Assembly: GCA_014380965.1 (NCBI GenBank)
Contig: JACMIV010000339.1
Coordinates: forward strand, 1 to 8,609
Length of the DNA stretch: 8,609 nucleotides
Direction: 5' to 3'
Source: Rhizobiaceae bacterium
Lineage (GTDB): Bacteria > Pseudomonadota > Alphaproteobacteria > Rhizobiales > Rhizobiaceae
Both the position numbers and the translations under genes were made by a program. The first letter of the stretch is position 1, and each line of letters opens with the position of its first letter. The notes below the pieces were generated by a model that worked only from the letters and a program-made list of their open reading frames with translations, did no database searches and was not told the origin of the DNA. Below, piece by piece: positions 1 through 6,343 of this stretch.

Positions 1-1252
1 CTTGCGCCGAATGCTGCGCGACGCGCAGGCGCTTCGACCTGTCGCCGTAGCGGTCCCAGTGGAAGTGGACGAGGATGCGCCCGAACTCGTCGACGTCGAT
101 CTCGCCCTCGCCGACGACGACGGCGGTCTGCGGCCCGTAGACGCGCGCCTTCTCCGTCGTCATCGGCGGGGCGAAGTCGACGGTCGAGGGCAGGAGCTCG
201 TAGGTGCCGTGGTAGGCGTCCTCGTCGTTGACGCCCGAGCGGTAGCCCTGGCTCGCGAAGGCGTGCGTCGCCGAAAGAACGAGATATTCCTGGTTCTCCG
301 AGGCCCGGGGATGGCCGGTGACCGTCATGAGCTGGCCGGGACACGCGCTCGGAAGATCGCCGCCGATCATCCGTCGCCTGTCGCGCGAGGCCTCCGCGCT
401 CATCCGCGCCGAGGAATAGGCCGTGCCCGCGTCCGGCTCCACGTACTGGCCGGGATAGTCGTAAACCTCGAGCGTCGCATGCTCGTAGGAGCCCGGCGCC
501 TGCGCTTGCGTCCCCATCTCGGCCGTCGGCTTCTTGAAGTCGTAGGCGGCGAGCGCGACCTTGCCGCTCGTGAAGCGGCGTTGCGGCACCATCATCGAGA
601 TGTGCTCGCCGTCGACATGCTCGCGCATCGCCTTCGGGATGAAGGGGCGCGAGCCGCCCGGAATGGTCTCGTAGGAGGAGAGGCTGTCGGACATGACCAG
701 CATGTGCTGGCCGGGCTGATGGCGGAAGTAGTAGCCGATCCCGTGCTTTTCCATCAGCCGCAGGCAGAAGGCGAGATCGCTTTCCCGGTACTGCACGGTG
801 TATTCGAGCGTCGGATAGGTCCGGGTCAGCGCATTCTGAAAATGCGCGAACGGATGGGCCTTCATCACCTCTTCGACGATTTCGGGCGCCGTCTTGGCGT
901 GGAAGATGCGGCAGTCCGTCCGCCGCGACAGGAGCCAGAACCAGGGCCTCAGGACCAGGCGGTAGACGAAGTCCTCGTAGCGCTGCCCGACCCATTCGGC
1001 CTCGACGACGATCCCGTCGAAGTAGCGGCTGTCGCCGTCCGGCGTCTCGAGGCTCATCGTCGCGTTCCGCCCGATCAGCACGTCGAGATCGAGATCGGGA
1101 TCAGACGACAGGCCCTCGATCCTGTATTCGAAGAGCTTGCTCATCCCCTCCGACCCGTCGAGCCGGGAGGCGACCAGTACATCCTCGCCGAGGGGAGTCA
1201 CAAGCTGCGCGATCCGCTTAGCCTGTTGCTTCGGCCCAGACATAAAATTCAT
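1..1252 (-). CDS. vgrG: Type VI secretion system tip protein VgrG (partial, C-terminus beyond left edge)
   Basis: This encodes the trimeric spike at the tip of the type VI secretion tube, which carries or recruits effectors. The window holds 417 codons. Residues about 10-370 form the gp27-like base. Family-typical stretches are WFWLLSRRTDCRIF (104-117), QYRESDLAFCLRLMEKHGIG (154-173) and VYDYPGQY (263-270). Residues from about 377 start the gp5-like OB fold, with the signature DEFGRILVHFHWDRYG (388-403). The needle and any C-terminal extension lie outside the window. The start at 1252 is preferred because GGAG (plus-strand 1261-1264) sits 8 nt upstream and a stop codon directly precedes the ATG. 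An in-frame ATG at 1243 is the alternative. No other T6SS gene is visible, so this may be an orphan vgrG island or the edge of a cluster. Family identification is firm; effector cargo is unknown. Confidence 0.95.
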   Translation of the reverse strand, partial: MNFMSGPKQQAKRIAQLVTPLGEDVLVASRLDGSEGMSKLFEYRIEGLSSDPDLDLDVLIGRNATMSLETPDGDSRYFDGIVVEAEWVGQRYEDFVYRLVLRPWFWLLSRRTDCRIFHAKTAPEIVEEVMKAHPFAHFQNALTRTYPTLEYTVQYRESDLAFCLRLMEKHGIGYYFRHQPGQHMLVMSDSLSSYETIPGGSRPFIPKAMREHVDGEHISMMVPQRRFTSGKVALAAYDFKKPTAEMGTQAQAPGSYEHATLEVYDYPGQYVEPDAGTAYSSARMSAEASRDRRRMIGGDLPSACPGQLMTVTGHPRASENQEYLVLSATHAFASQGYRSGVNDEDAYHGTYELLPSTVDFAPPMTTEKARVYGPQTAVVVGEGEIDVDEFGRILVHFHWDRYGDRSKRLRVAQHSAQ

Positions 1253-1485
1253 TCAATATGCTCCATGAGCAATCAGCGATTGATGCCGCTGGGTAATGCA
1301 ATCTAGGAGGATCATAAGGAGGCTTTGCGAATTGTCTATGACAAGGCGCGATCGCGCTCGCTTTGCAAGGTGAAGCCGGGCGCTCAAGAGGCTTGAAGCC
1401 CACGAAACGAAGATCGAAATCGCGGCGCCTCGAGGGCGAACGGCCACGAAAAGGGCCGCATCGGAAGCGCTGCAAGCCGACAGGT
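1253..1485. other. Non-coding gap between vgrG and the decayed dsbA fragment
   Basis: No convincing gene is visible here. The vgrG-proximal part (about 1240-1345) is clearly more AT-rich than the rest of the window. It holds the candidate vgrG promoter and two AGGAGG copies on the plus strand (within 1304-1322) that do not precede a plausible gene. A perfect 12-bp palindrome, GCGCGATCGCGC, lies at 1346-1357. Short open frames on either strand show no recognisable protein. No strong terminator was found downstream of the dsbA-like stop at 1486. Confidence 0.5.
1311..1338 (-). promoter_or_regulatory. Candidate sigma70-type promoter for vgrG
   Basis: On the minus strand, TAGACA (1333-1338, five of six matches to TTGACA) is followed after 16 bp by TATGAT (1311-1316, five of six matches to TATAAT). 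The predicted transcript would have a leader of roughly 50 nt before the vgrG start. A perfect inverted repeat, TTGTC-ATA-GACAA (1332-1344), covers the -35 element and could be an operator. This is a motif match only. Confidence 0.4.
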
Positions 1486-1653
1486 TCAGAGCATGCTGTC
1501 GAGGACGCCCAACACCTGCTCGGGCTTCAGCGCACCGCGGTACTTCTTCCCCTTGATGAAGAACGTCGGGGTCGAGTCGACGCCCATCTGAAACTGGCCG
1601 CGCTCTTTGGTCTTCACGATCTTGTTCTGAAGGTCCTTGTCTGGGCCGAGGGG
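1486..1653 (-). pseudogene. C-terminal remnant of a DsbA-family thiol-disulfide oxidoreductase
   Basis: About 55 codons survive, ending at TGA 1486-1488. They include DKDLQNKIVKTKERGQF, then VDSTPTFFIKGKKYRGAL, then a final helix, LKPEQVLGVLDSML. VDSTPTFFIKG matches the cis-proline active-site loop (TPTFF) and following strand of periplasmic DsbA-like thioredoxin-fold proteins. The thioredoxin CxxC motif, the signal peptide and most of the helical insert are absent. Upstream, the same frame becomes unrelated sequence and hits a stop at 1678-1680. The usual cysteine before the LGPDK-type segment is not present. No intact start or ribosome-binding site precedes it, so it is unlikely to make a working enzyme. 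Its upstream edge fuses with the eipB-like remnant. The protein family is fairly clear; the subfamily is not. Confidence 0.75.
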
Positions 1654-2040
1654 AAGACGGAAACCGGAAGGTCGACCCTACGGGGCTCAGGCTCGACGAT
1701 TTCGACCTTCGTCCCTGTCCCCGCCGTCGATGCCATGCCGCGGATCACCGACTCGGGCGCGTTGTCGACGAACGTCCTCGACGGATACGGTCTGCTGGTC
1801 GGTGACGACCGTCGCGTCCTCACGCTCGAACCGGGCGCCGAAGCGATAGTCGAGATCGACGCGCTCGCAGCTCTTCCGTTCGAGCTTCGAAGCGATGCGC
1901 GCGCTCCCGCCGAGGAGTGCCAAGTCGTAGACCGCGACGTGCGGCGGAAGGGAGGGGCGATCCGATGCGTCGGCGGTCGAGCCGCCAGTTGCCGATCGCG
2001 CATGACGCCAACGCGAGTGCGAAGCGGCGCCGAGGCGTGC
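1641..2040 (-). pseudogene. Frameshifted, truncated eipB-like (DUF1849) gene
   Basis: Pieces of one protein appear in three successive minus-strand frames. A possible signal-peptide piece, RRFALALASCAIG, lies near 2030-1995. A second frame begins near 1995 and gives LPPHVAVYDLALLGG, then a KLERKSCERVDLDYRFGARF stretch and VVTDQQTVSVEDV (to about 1776). A third frame gives TFVDNAPESVIRGMAST, KVEIVEPEPRRVDLP and VFPSAQ (1775-1641). The order PHxAVYDL, the Cys-containing beta segment, TDQxTxxxED, FVD, GxA, Pxxx-LP and FP resembles DUF1849/EipB. These are periplasmic beta-spiral envelope-integrity proteins of alphaproteobacteria. At least two frameshifts and a probable internal deletion between EDV and TFVD are needed. 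The C-terminal half is missing and dsbA-like sequence follows. No standard ATG start is seen. The assignment rests on remembered family pattern without a search. Confidence 0.6.
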
Positions 2041-2047
2041 CTGCGTT

Positions 2048-2470
2048 TCAGTGTTGTTCGTGAAGGCATTCGCCGTGGTCGCCCAGAACCTCGATCACCC
2101 GACAGTCGGCGACATCCGTCGAGGCACATTCCGCCATCCGCGCGACCTCTCTCCGAAGCGCGGTCAGGCGGGCGATCTTGTGGTCGATGTCCGTCAGATG
2201 GGTGCGGGCGATCGCGTCTGCGCCCTCGCAGGACCGTGTCGGATGGCCGGACAAGGCCAGCAACTGTCGAATCGGCTCGATCTCGAAGCCGAGTTCCCGT
2301 GCATGCCGGATGAAGCGCAAGCGACGCAGGTCGCCTTGGTCGTAGAGACGGCGGTTTCCTTCGGTGCGCGGCGGCGACGGAAGGAGGCCGATCTCCTCGT
2401 AGTACCGGATCGTCGGGACCTTGATCCCGCATTCCTTCGACGCCGTGCCGATCGGAACCGATTTCTGCAT
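2048..2470 (-). CDS. MerR-family heavy-metal-responsive transcriptional regulator
   Basis: This is a 140-residue MerR-type sensor, probably activating the divergent ATPase operon by distorting an over-long promoter spacer. The N-terminal winged helix-turn-helix includes IGTASKECGIKVPTIRYYEE (7-26), GLLPSPPRTEGNRRLY (28-43) and RLRFIRHARELGFEI (50-64). A dimerisation helix follows at about 83-116, then a metal-binding C-terminus. Candidate ligands are Cys81, Cys115, Cys123 and Cys135, with nearby His132, His137 and His140. Cys81 lies where ZntR/CadR/PbrR-type divalent sensors have Cys and CueR-type monovalent sensors have Ser. The C-X7-C spacing of 115/123 is instead like that of CueR. This favours Zn/Cd/Pb sensing but does not settle it. 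ATG 2470 is the natural start for the domain, with AAGGG a few bases upstream. The stop lies a few bases from the eipB-like remnant. Confidence 0.9.
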   Translation of the reverse strand: MQKSVPIGTASKECGIKVPTIRYYEEIGLLPSPPRTEGNRRLYDQGDLRRLRFIRHARELGFEIEPIRQLLALSGHPTRSCEGADAIARTHLTDIDHKIARLTALRREVARMAECASTDVADCRVIEVLGDHGECLHEQH

Positions 2471-2478
2471 TTTGACCC

Positions 2479-2509
2479 TTGCTCCTCTAGCCACTTGAGG
2501 ACGTACCGT
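2479..2509 (+). promoter_or_regulatory. MerR-type operator/promoter of the ATPase operon
   Basis: In the 68-bp gap between the regulator and the ATPase there is an imperfect dyad, TCCTCTAG-CCA-CTTGAGGA (2483-2501, one mismatch per arm). It is flanked by a possible -35 TTGCTC (2479-2484) and a -10-like TACCGT (2504-2509), giving a 19-bp spacer. A long spacer with a centred dyad is the hallmark of MerR-activated promoters. On the other strand, TTGCAT (2523-2528) and TACGTC (2500-2505), 17 bp apart, could drive the regulator, so it would overlap the same operator. The match is by eye. Confidence 0.55.
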
Positions 2510-2538
2510 CCGGGAAAATCCGATGCAAGGAGGTTTCC

Positions 2539-4773
2539 GTGAAGCCCGAGTCCGTACAGAGCCGCTATCGAGTGACAGGCATGGACTGCGCGTCCTGCGC
2601 CGCCAAGATCGACACAGCCGTCCGCCGCCTGCCTGGGGTCGAGGACGTGTCGGTATCGGTCTCCGCGGGAACCTTGAGGGTCGTTCATGGCGCGGAGCCG
2701 ATCGGCGACAGCGTCGTCCGGCAGGTCCGCAATCTCGGCTACGGCGCCGAGCCCGCAACCGCACCGTCGCTCCCTCGCTCGGAACACCCCGAAGAGGGAC
2801 GCGGCCATGATCACCGGTCCGGTCCCGGTCACGACCATCAACACGCTGACGGTTCCGCCGCGGGGCAACGCGAATCGTCCGGCGCCCATGATCATCGCGC
2901 TCCCTCCGATCAGCCATGGTGGCGGACGAAGAAGGCCATCGCAACCGCCGCTTGCGGGGCAGCCCTGGTTATCGCGTACGGGCTCGGAAGCCTGTTCCCG
3001 GCGATCGAGCGTCCCGCCTTCCTTCTGGCCTTAGCCGTCGGCCTCGTTCCCGTGGCCATGCGCGCCTTCTCCGCGGCCCGCTACGGCACGCCGTTTTCCA
3101 TCGAGACCTTGATGACCATCGCCGCCGTCGGCGCGGTCTTCATCGGTGCCGAGGAGGAGGCCGCGGCCGTCGTGCTCCTCTTCCTCGTCGGCGAGATGCT
3201 GGAGGGCGTCGCCGCGGGACGCGCGAGGAAGAGCATCCAGGGCCTGACGGCGTTGGTCCCGAAGACGGCCCTTCTGGAGGCCAACGGCAAGACGATGGAG
3301 GTGCTTGCGGCAAGCCTTGCCGTCGGCGCGACGATCGTGGTGCGTCCCGGCGACCGTGTCCCTGCTGACGGCGAGATCGTCGAGGGCGCAAGCGAGATCG
3401 ACGAGGCGCCGGTGACCGGCGAGAGCGTGCCGAAGAAGAAGGGCGTCGGCGATCCCGTCTTCGCGGGGACGATCAACGCGGGCGGCGTGCTCCGCGTCCG
3501 CGTCACGGCTGCCGCCTCCGACAACACCATCGCCCGGGTCGTCCGGCTGGTCGAGGAGGCGCAGGAATCGAAGTCGCCGACCGAACGCTTCATCGACCGC
3601 TTCTCGAAGGTCTATACGCCGGGCGTTCTCGTCGTCGGTGCGCTGGTCGCCCTCGTGCCGCCGCTCCTCTTCGCCGGTGCCTGGGACGAATGGATCTACA
3701 AGGGTCTCGCCATCCTCCTCATCGGCTGCCCCTGCGCTCTCGTCATCTCGACGCCCGCCGCCATCGCGGCGGGATTGTCGGCGGGAGCCCGGCGCGGCCT
3801 CTTGATGAAGGGCGGCGTCGTGCTGGAGACGCTGGGAAAGATCACCGCCGTCGCCTTCGACAAGACGGGGACGCTGACCGCAGGCAAGCCGGTCGTCACC
3901 GACATCGTCGCCGGCACGCGTACCGGCGCGCAGGTGCTTTCGTTGGCCGCAGCGCTGGAGACGGGATCGAGCCACCCGCTCGCCATGGCGATCCTCGCCC
4001 GAGCTAGAGCGGACAAGGTCCCGATGCCGCCGTCCTTCGACGCCGGCGCGATCGCGGGAGAGGGTATCGCGGGAGGTGTCGGCGGCGAGAGGGTCTTCCT
4101 CGGCTCGCCGCAGGCCGCGGAGAAGCGTGTTGCGCTGACCGACGAGCAGAGAACGGCGATCGCCGCGATGAACGGCGACGGCAAGACGGTCTCCGTCGTC
4201 GTCGTGGACGGCACCGTCGCCGGGTTTATCGCGATGCGCGACGAATCCCGCGACGATGCGGTCGCGGGGCTGGCCAAGCTGAAGGCATCGGGCGTTCGGA
4301 CGGTCATGCTGACGGGCGACAACCGCCGCACGGCCGAGGCCATCGCCGCCGGTCTCGGGATCGAGGCGCGGGCCGAGCTGATGCCCGAGGACAAGCAACG
4401 CATCGTGCGTGAGATGCAGGCCGAGGGGTTCAAGGTCGCCAAGGTCGGCGACGGCATCAACGACGCCCCGGCACTGGCCGCCGCCGACATCGGCATCGCC
4501 ATGGGCGGCGGCACCGACGTCGCGCTGGAGACCGCGGACGCGGCCGTGCTGCACGGGCGGGTGAAGGACATCCCGGACATGATCGCCCTGTCGAAGGCCG
4601 TGATGGGCAACATCCGCGTCAACATCACGATCGCGCTCGGGCTGAAGGCGGTGTTCCTCGTGACGACGATCATCGGCGTGACCGGGCTCTGGCCGGCGAT
4701 CCTCGCCGACACCGGGGCGACCGTCCTCGTCACCGCCAACGCGATGCGCCAGCTCGGTTGGAAGCCGGCGTGA
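2539..4773 (+). CDS. zntA: P1B-type (Zn/Cd/Pb-class) heavy-metal-translocating ATPase
   Basis: This 744-residue inner-membrane pump would use ATP to export soft divalent metal ions. An N-terminal HMA domain carries GMDCASC (14-20; Cys17 and Cys20). A His-rich linker follows (83-119, eight His). The membrane domain starts near 132. Catalytic signatures are the actuator TGES (293-296), the membrane metal site CPC (397-399), phosphorylation loop DKTGT (Asp441), SHP (478-480), TGDN (592-595) and GDGINDAP (637-644). The final helices carry GLK (Lys703) and LADTG (Asp724), the pair typical of the P1B-2 Zn/Cd/Pb subgroup rather than copper pumps. The start is GTG at 2539, with AAGGAGG (2527-2533) 5 nt upstream. 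The gene is first in a five-gene run controlled by the divergent MerR protein. The protein looks intact. Exact metal preference cannot be read from sequence. Confidence 0.95.
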   Translation: MKPESVQSRYRVTGMDCASCAAKIDTAVRRLPGVEDVSVSVSAGTLRVVHGAEPIGDSVVRQVRNLGYGAEPATAPSLPRSEHPEEGRGHDHRSGPGHDHQHADGSAAGQRESSGAHDHRAPSDQPWWRTKKAIATAACGAALVIAYGLGSLFPAIERPAFLLALAVGLVPVAMRAFSAARYGTPFSIETLMTIAAVGAVFIGAEEEAAAVVLLFLVGEMLEGVAAGRARKSIQGLTALVPKTALLEANGKTMEVLAASLAVGATIVVRPGDRVPADGEIVEGASEIDEAPVTGESVPKKKGVGDPVFAGTINAGGVLRVRVTAAASDNTIARVVRLVEEAQESKSPTERFIDRFSKVYTPGVLVVGALVALVPPLLFAGAWDEWIYKGLAILLIGCPCALVISTPAAIAAGLSAGARRGLLMKGGVVLETLGKITAVAFDKTGTLTAGKPVVTDIVAGTRTGAQVLSLAAALETGSSHPLAMAILARARADKVPMPPSFDAGAIAGEGIAGGVGGERVFLGSPQAAEKRVALTDEQRTAIAAMNGDGKTVSVVVVDGTVAGFIAMRDESRDDAVAGLAKLKASGVRTVMLTGDNRRTAEAIAAGLGIEARAELMPEDKQRIVREMQAEGFKVAKVGDGINDAPALAAADIGIAMGGGTDVALETADAAVLHGRVKDIPDMIALSKAVMGNIRVNITIALGLKAVFLVTTIIGVTGLWPAILADTGATVLVTANAMRQLGWKPA

Positions 4774-5375
4774 TGGATGAGGTCTTCGCCCATCCCCTCC
4801 GGATAGGCCCCTTCGTGGTCCTCGCGACGACGTGCTTCTGGCTGTTCGTCGCGACGCGTCGCGTCTCCCGCGAGATCGGCGGCAAGGCCTACGGTTTCGG
4901 CGGCACCGCTCGCCAGCGTTGGGCCCAGCGTCTTTTCCGCGCATCGGTGGCCGGCGCCTTGCTGGCGACGCTCGGCCACGCCATCCGCCTCGGATGGGTA
5001 GGAGTGGAAGCGATAGCCGTCGTCCCGACGGCGCTGGTTGCCGCCGGGCTGGTTCTGGCGATGGGAGGCTTGGTGTTGACGGTCGTCGCCCGGTCCGACA
5101 TGGGACGGCGGTGGCGGGTCGGCGTTCCCGAGAAGGACCCGGAAGCCCTCGTGACGACCGGCCTCTTCGCGTTGTCGCGCAATCCCGTCTTCGTCGGAAT
5201 GCTGACGCTCGCCGCGGGCCTCGTCATGGCGCTGCCGTCGGCGCTGATGATCGTCAGCGCTCTCGGGTTCTGGCTGGCCTGCGAGATGCAGGTCCGCGAC
5301 GAGGAACGCTTCCTCGAGGGTGCCTTCGGCCCCTCCTATGCCGACTACAAGCAGCGCGTCCGGCGCTGGCTTTGA
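4773..5375 (+). CDS. Isoprenylcysteine carboxyl methyltransferase (ICMT/PEMT)-like membrane protein
   Basis: This is a 200-residue multi-pass membrane protein. Hydrophobic stretches lie at about 11-28, 57-73, 83-106 and 138-170. The C-terminal half carries the family pattern: LVTTGLFALSRNPVFVGM (126-143, like the LVxxGxYxxxRHPxYxG motif) and EERFLEGAFGPSYADYKQRV (177-196, like the EExxLxxxFGxxYxxYxxxVxR motif). These elements form the SAM-binding part in bacterial ICMT-like methyltransferases. His is replaced by Asn137 in the RNP motif. The ATG at 4773 overlaps the ATPase stop (TGATG), so translation is probably coupled. This start is preferred to upstream in-frame GTG or TTG codons. The substrate is unknown. 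Proteins of this type often sit beside heavy-metal transporters in bacteria, but no role in metal handling is established from this sequence. Confidence 0.85.
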   Translation: MDEVFAHPLRIGPFVVLATTCFWLFVATRRVSREIGGKAYGFGGTARQRWAQRLFRASVAGALLATLGHAIRLGWVGVEAIAVVPTALVAAGLVLAMGGLVLTVVARSDMGRRWRVGVPEKDPEALVTTGLFALSRNPVFVGMLTLAAGLVMALPSALMIVSALGFWLACEMQVRDEERFLEGAFGPSYADYKQRVRRWL

Positions 5376-5405
5376 ACCGACACCGAACGAAAGAGGAGTG
5401 GGACG

Positions 5406-5849
5406 ATGACGTCCATTCGAAAGACCATCCTTGCGGGCGCCTTCGCCCTTCTCTCGACATCGGCGCTCGCGGCCGAGACCATCTCAGTCTTCTCGACGTC
5501 GGGTTGCGGCTGCTGCATCGGCTGGATGAAGCACCTCGAGGAGGCGGGCTTCACCGTGGACGCAGAGAACCTCGCCATGGCGGACCTCTGGGCGAAGAAG
5601 ATGGAGGCCGGGCTGAAGGAGGGGCAGACCTCCTGCCACACGGGCTTCGTCGGCGGCTACGTCGTCGAGGGACACGTCCCTGCCGCGGAGGTGAAGCGGC
5701 TGCTCGCCGAGAAGCCTGACGCAATCGGGCTGTCGGTCCCAGACATGCCGATGGGCAGCCCCGGCATGGGGGAGAGCGACGAGCCGTACGACGTCCTCCT
5801 CGTCATGAGGGACGGCACGACCGCGACCTTCGCGAGCTACCCGAAATGA
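5406..5849 (+). CDS. Secreted DUF411 metal-binding protein
   Basis: This is a 147-residue exported protein with a Sec signal peptide (1-22, basic start, hydrophobic core, ending SALA-AE). The mature part has the DUF411 pattern: CGCC (34-37) followed by W40, then SCHTG (76-80) with Cys77, YVVEGHVP (85-92), and GLSVPDMPMGSPGM (108-121). The clustered cysteines, histidines and methionines suggest a thioredoxin-like periplasmic metal-binding protein. The family is repeatedly found beside copper-resistance genes, but its biochemical role is poorly defined. A good ribosome-binding site (AAGAGGAG, 5391-5398) lies 7 nt before the ATG. It is the only gene in the operon separated from its upstream neighbour (30 bp). 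Its stop overlaps the next start (ATGA). Confidence 0.9.
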   Translation: MTSIRKTILAGAFALLSTSALAAETISVFSTSGCGCCIGWMKHLEEAGFTVDAENLAMADLWAKKMEAGLKEGQTSCHTGFVGGYVVEGHVPAAEVKRLLAEKPDAIGLSVPDMPMGSPGMGESDEPYDVLLVMRDGTTATFASYPK

Positions 5850-6343
5850 GGACGGTCCTGCGAACTGCAGTCCTCGCCGCCTGCCTCTCCTTCCCGGGCC
5901 TCGCCGCGGCCCATGAGTTCAAGTCCGGCGCGATCATCGTCGACCATCCCGCGTCCAGACCGACGCCGAAGACGGCGAAGATCGGCGTCGGCTATCTCGC
6001 GATCACCAATGCCGGGACCGAGGCCGACCGCCTTGTCGGTGGATCGTCCGAGGCGTCCGATCGCTTCGAGCTGCATACGTCCGAGATCGTCGACGGCGTC
6101 GCCCGCATGCGCCCCGTCGGGGGCGGGATCACGATCGAGCCCGGGGCGACCGTCGCTCTTCGATCCGGCGGGACGCACGTGATGCTCGTCGGACTGAAGA
6201 ACCCTGTCGTCGCCGGCGCATCCTTCAAGGCCGAACTCGTCTTCGAGAATGCGGGCGCCGTTCCTGTCGAGTTCAAGGTGGAGCCGCACGGCGCGACCGC
6301 GCCGATCTCGCACGAAGGTCATGTCATGGGCGAGGCGCAGTGA
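5846..6343 (+). CDS. PCu(A)C-family periplasmic copper chaperone
   Basis: This is a 165-residue exported protein. The signal peptide (1-22, ending LAAA) would leave a mature N-terminus beginning His-Glu-Phe. The cupredoxin-like PCu(A)C domain follows, with VGYLAITNAG (48-57). The Cu(I) ligand set is recognisable as His77, Met88, His111 and Met113, in the order H-X10-M-X22-H-X-M (within LHTSE, ARMRPV and THVML). The C-terminus adds His148, His156, His159 and Met161, which may be extra ligands. PCu(A)C proteins deliver Cu(I) to the CuA centre of cytochrome oxidase, often together with SCO proteins. The next gene is an SCO protein, which supports that role. The ATG overlaps the DUF411 stop (ATGA), and its own stop overlaps the SCO start (GTGA). 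Confidence 0.92.
   Translation: MRTVLRTAVLAACLSFPGLAAAHEFKSGAIIVDHPASRPTPKTAKIGVGYLAITNAGTEADRLVGGSSEASDRFELHTSEIVDGVARMRPVGGGITIEPGATVALRSGGTHVMLVGLKNPVVAGASFKAELVFENAGAVPVEFKVEPHGATAPISHEGHVMGEAQ

Noticed and set aside
2..1306. Long open frame on the plus strand opposite vgrG (434 codons)
   Set aside because: Arg/Val/Leu-rich sequence with no family resemblance. It is the antisense shadow of a clear VgrG in GC-rich DNA.
1338..1373. Tiny plus-strand frame (about 11 codons) after AAGGAGG
   Set aside because: Spacing from the Shine-Dalgarno-like sequence to ATG is too long and the peptide is merely Arg-rich.
1363..2432. Overlapping long open frames on both strands across the decay zone
   Set aside because: No single frame gives a coherent protein. 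Homology-like segments jump between minus-strand frames, as expected of a degraded gene.
2472..2477. TTGACC as the -35 box of the ATPase promoter
   Set aside because: It would put the dyad centre about 14 bp beyond the -35, too far for MerR-type geometry. TTGCTC at 2479-2484 fits better.
3031..4944. Very long minus-strand open frame (637 codons) opposite the ATPase
   Set aside because: Its composition is dominated by Arg, Asp and Gly from the complement of high-GC codons. The plus strand has an unmistakable P-type ATPase.
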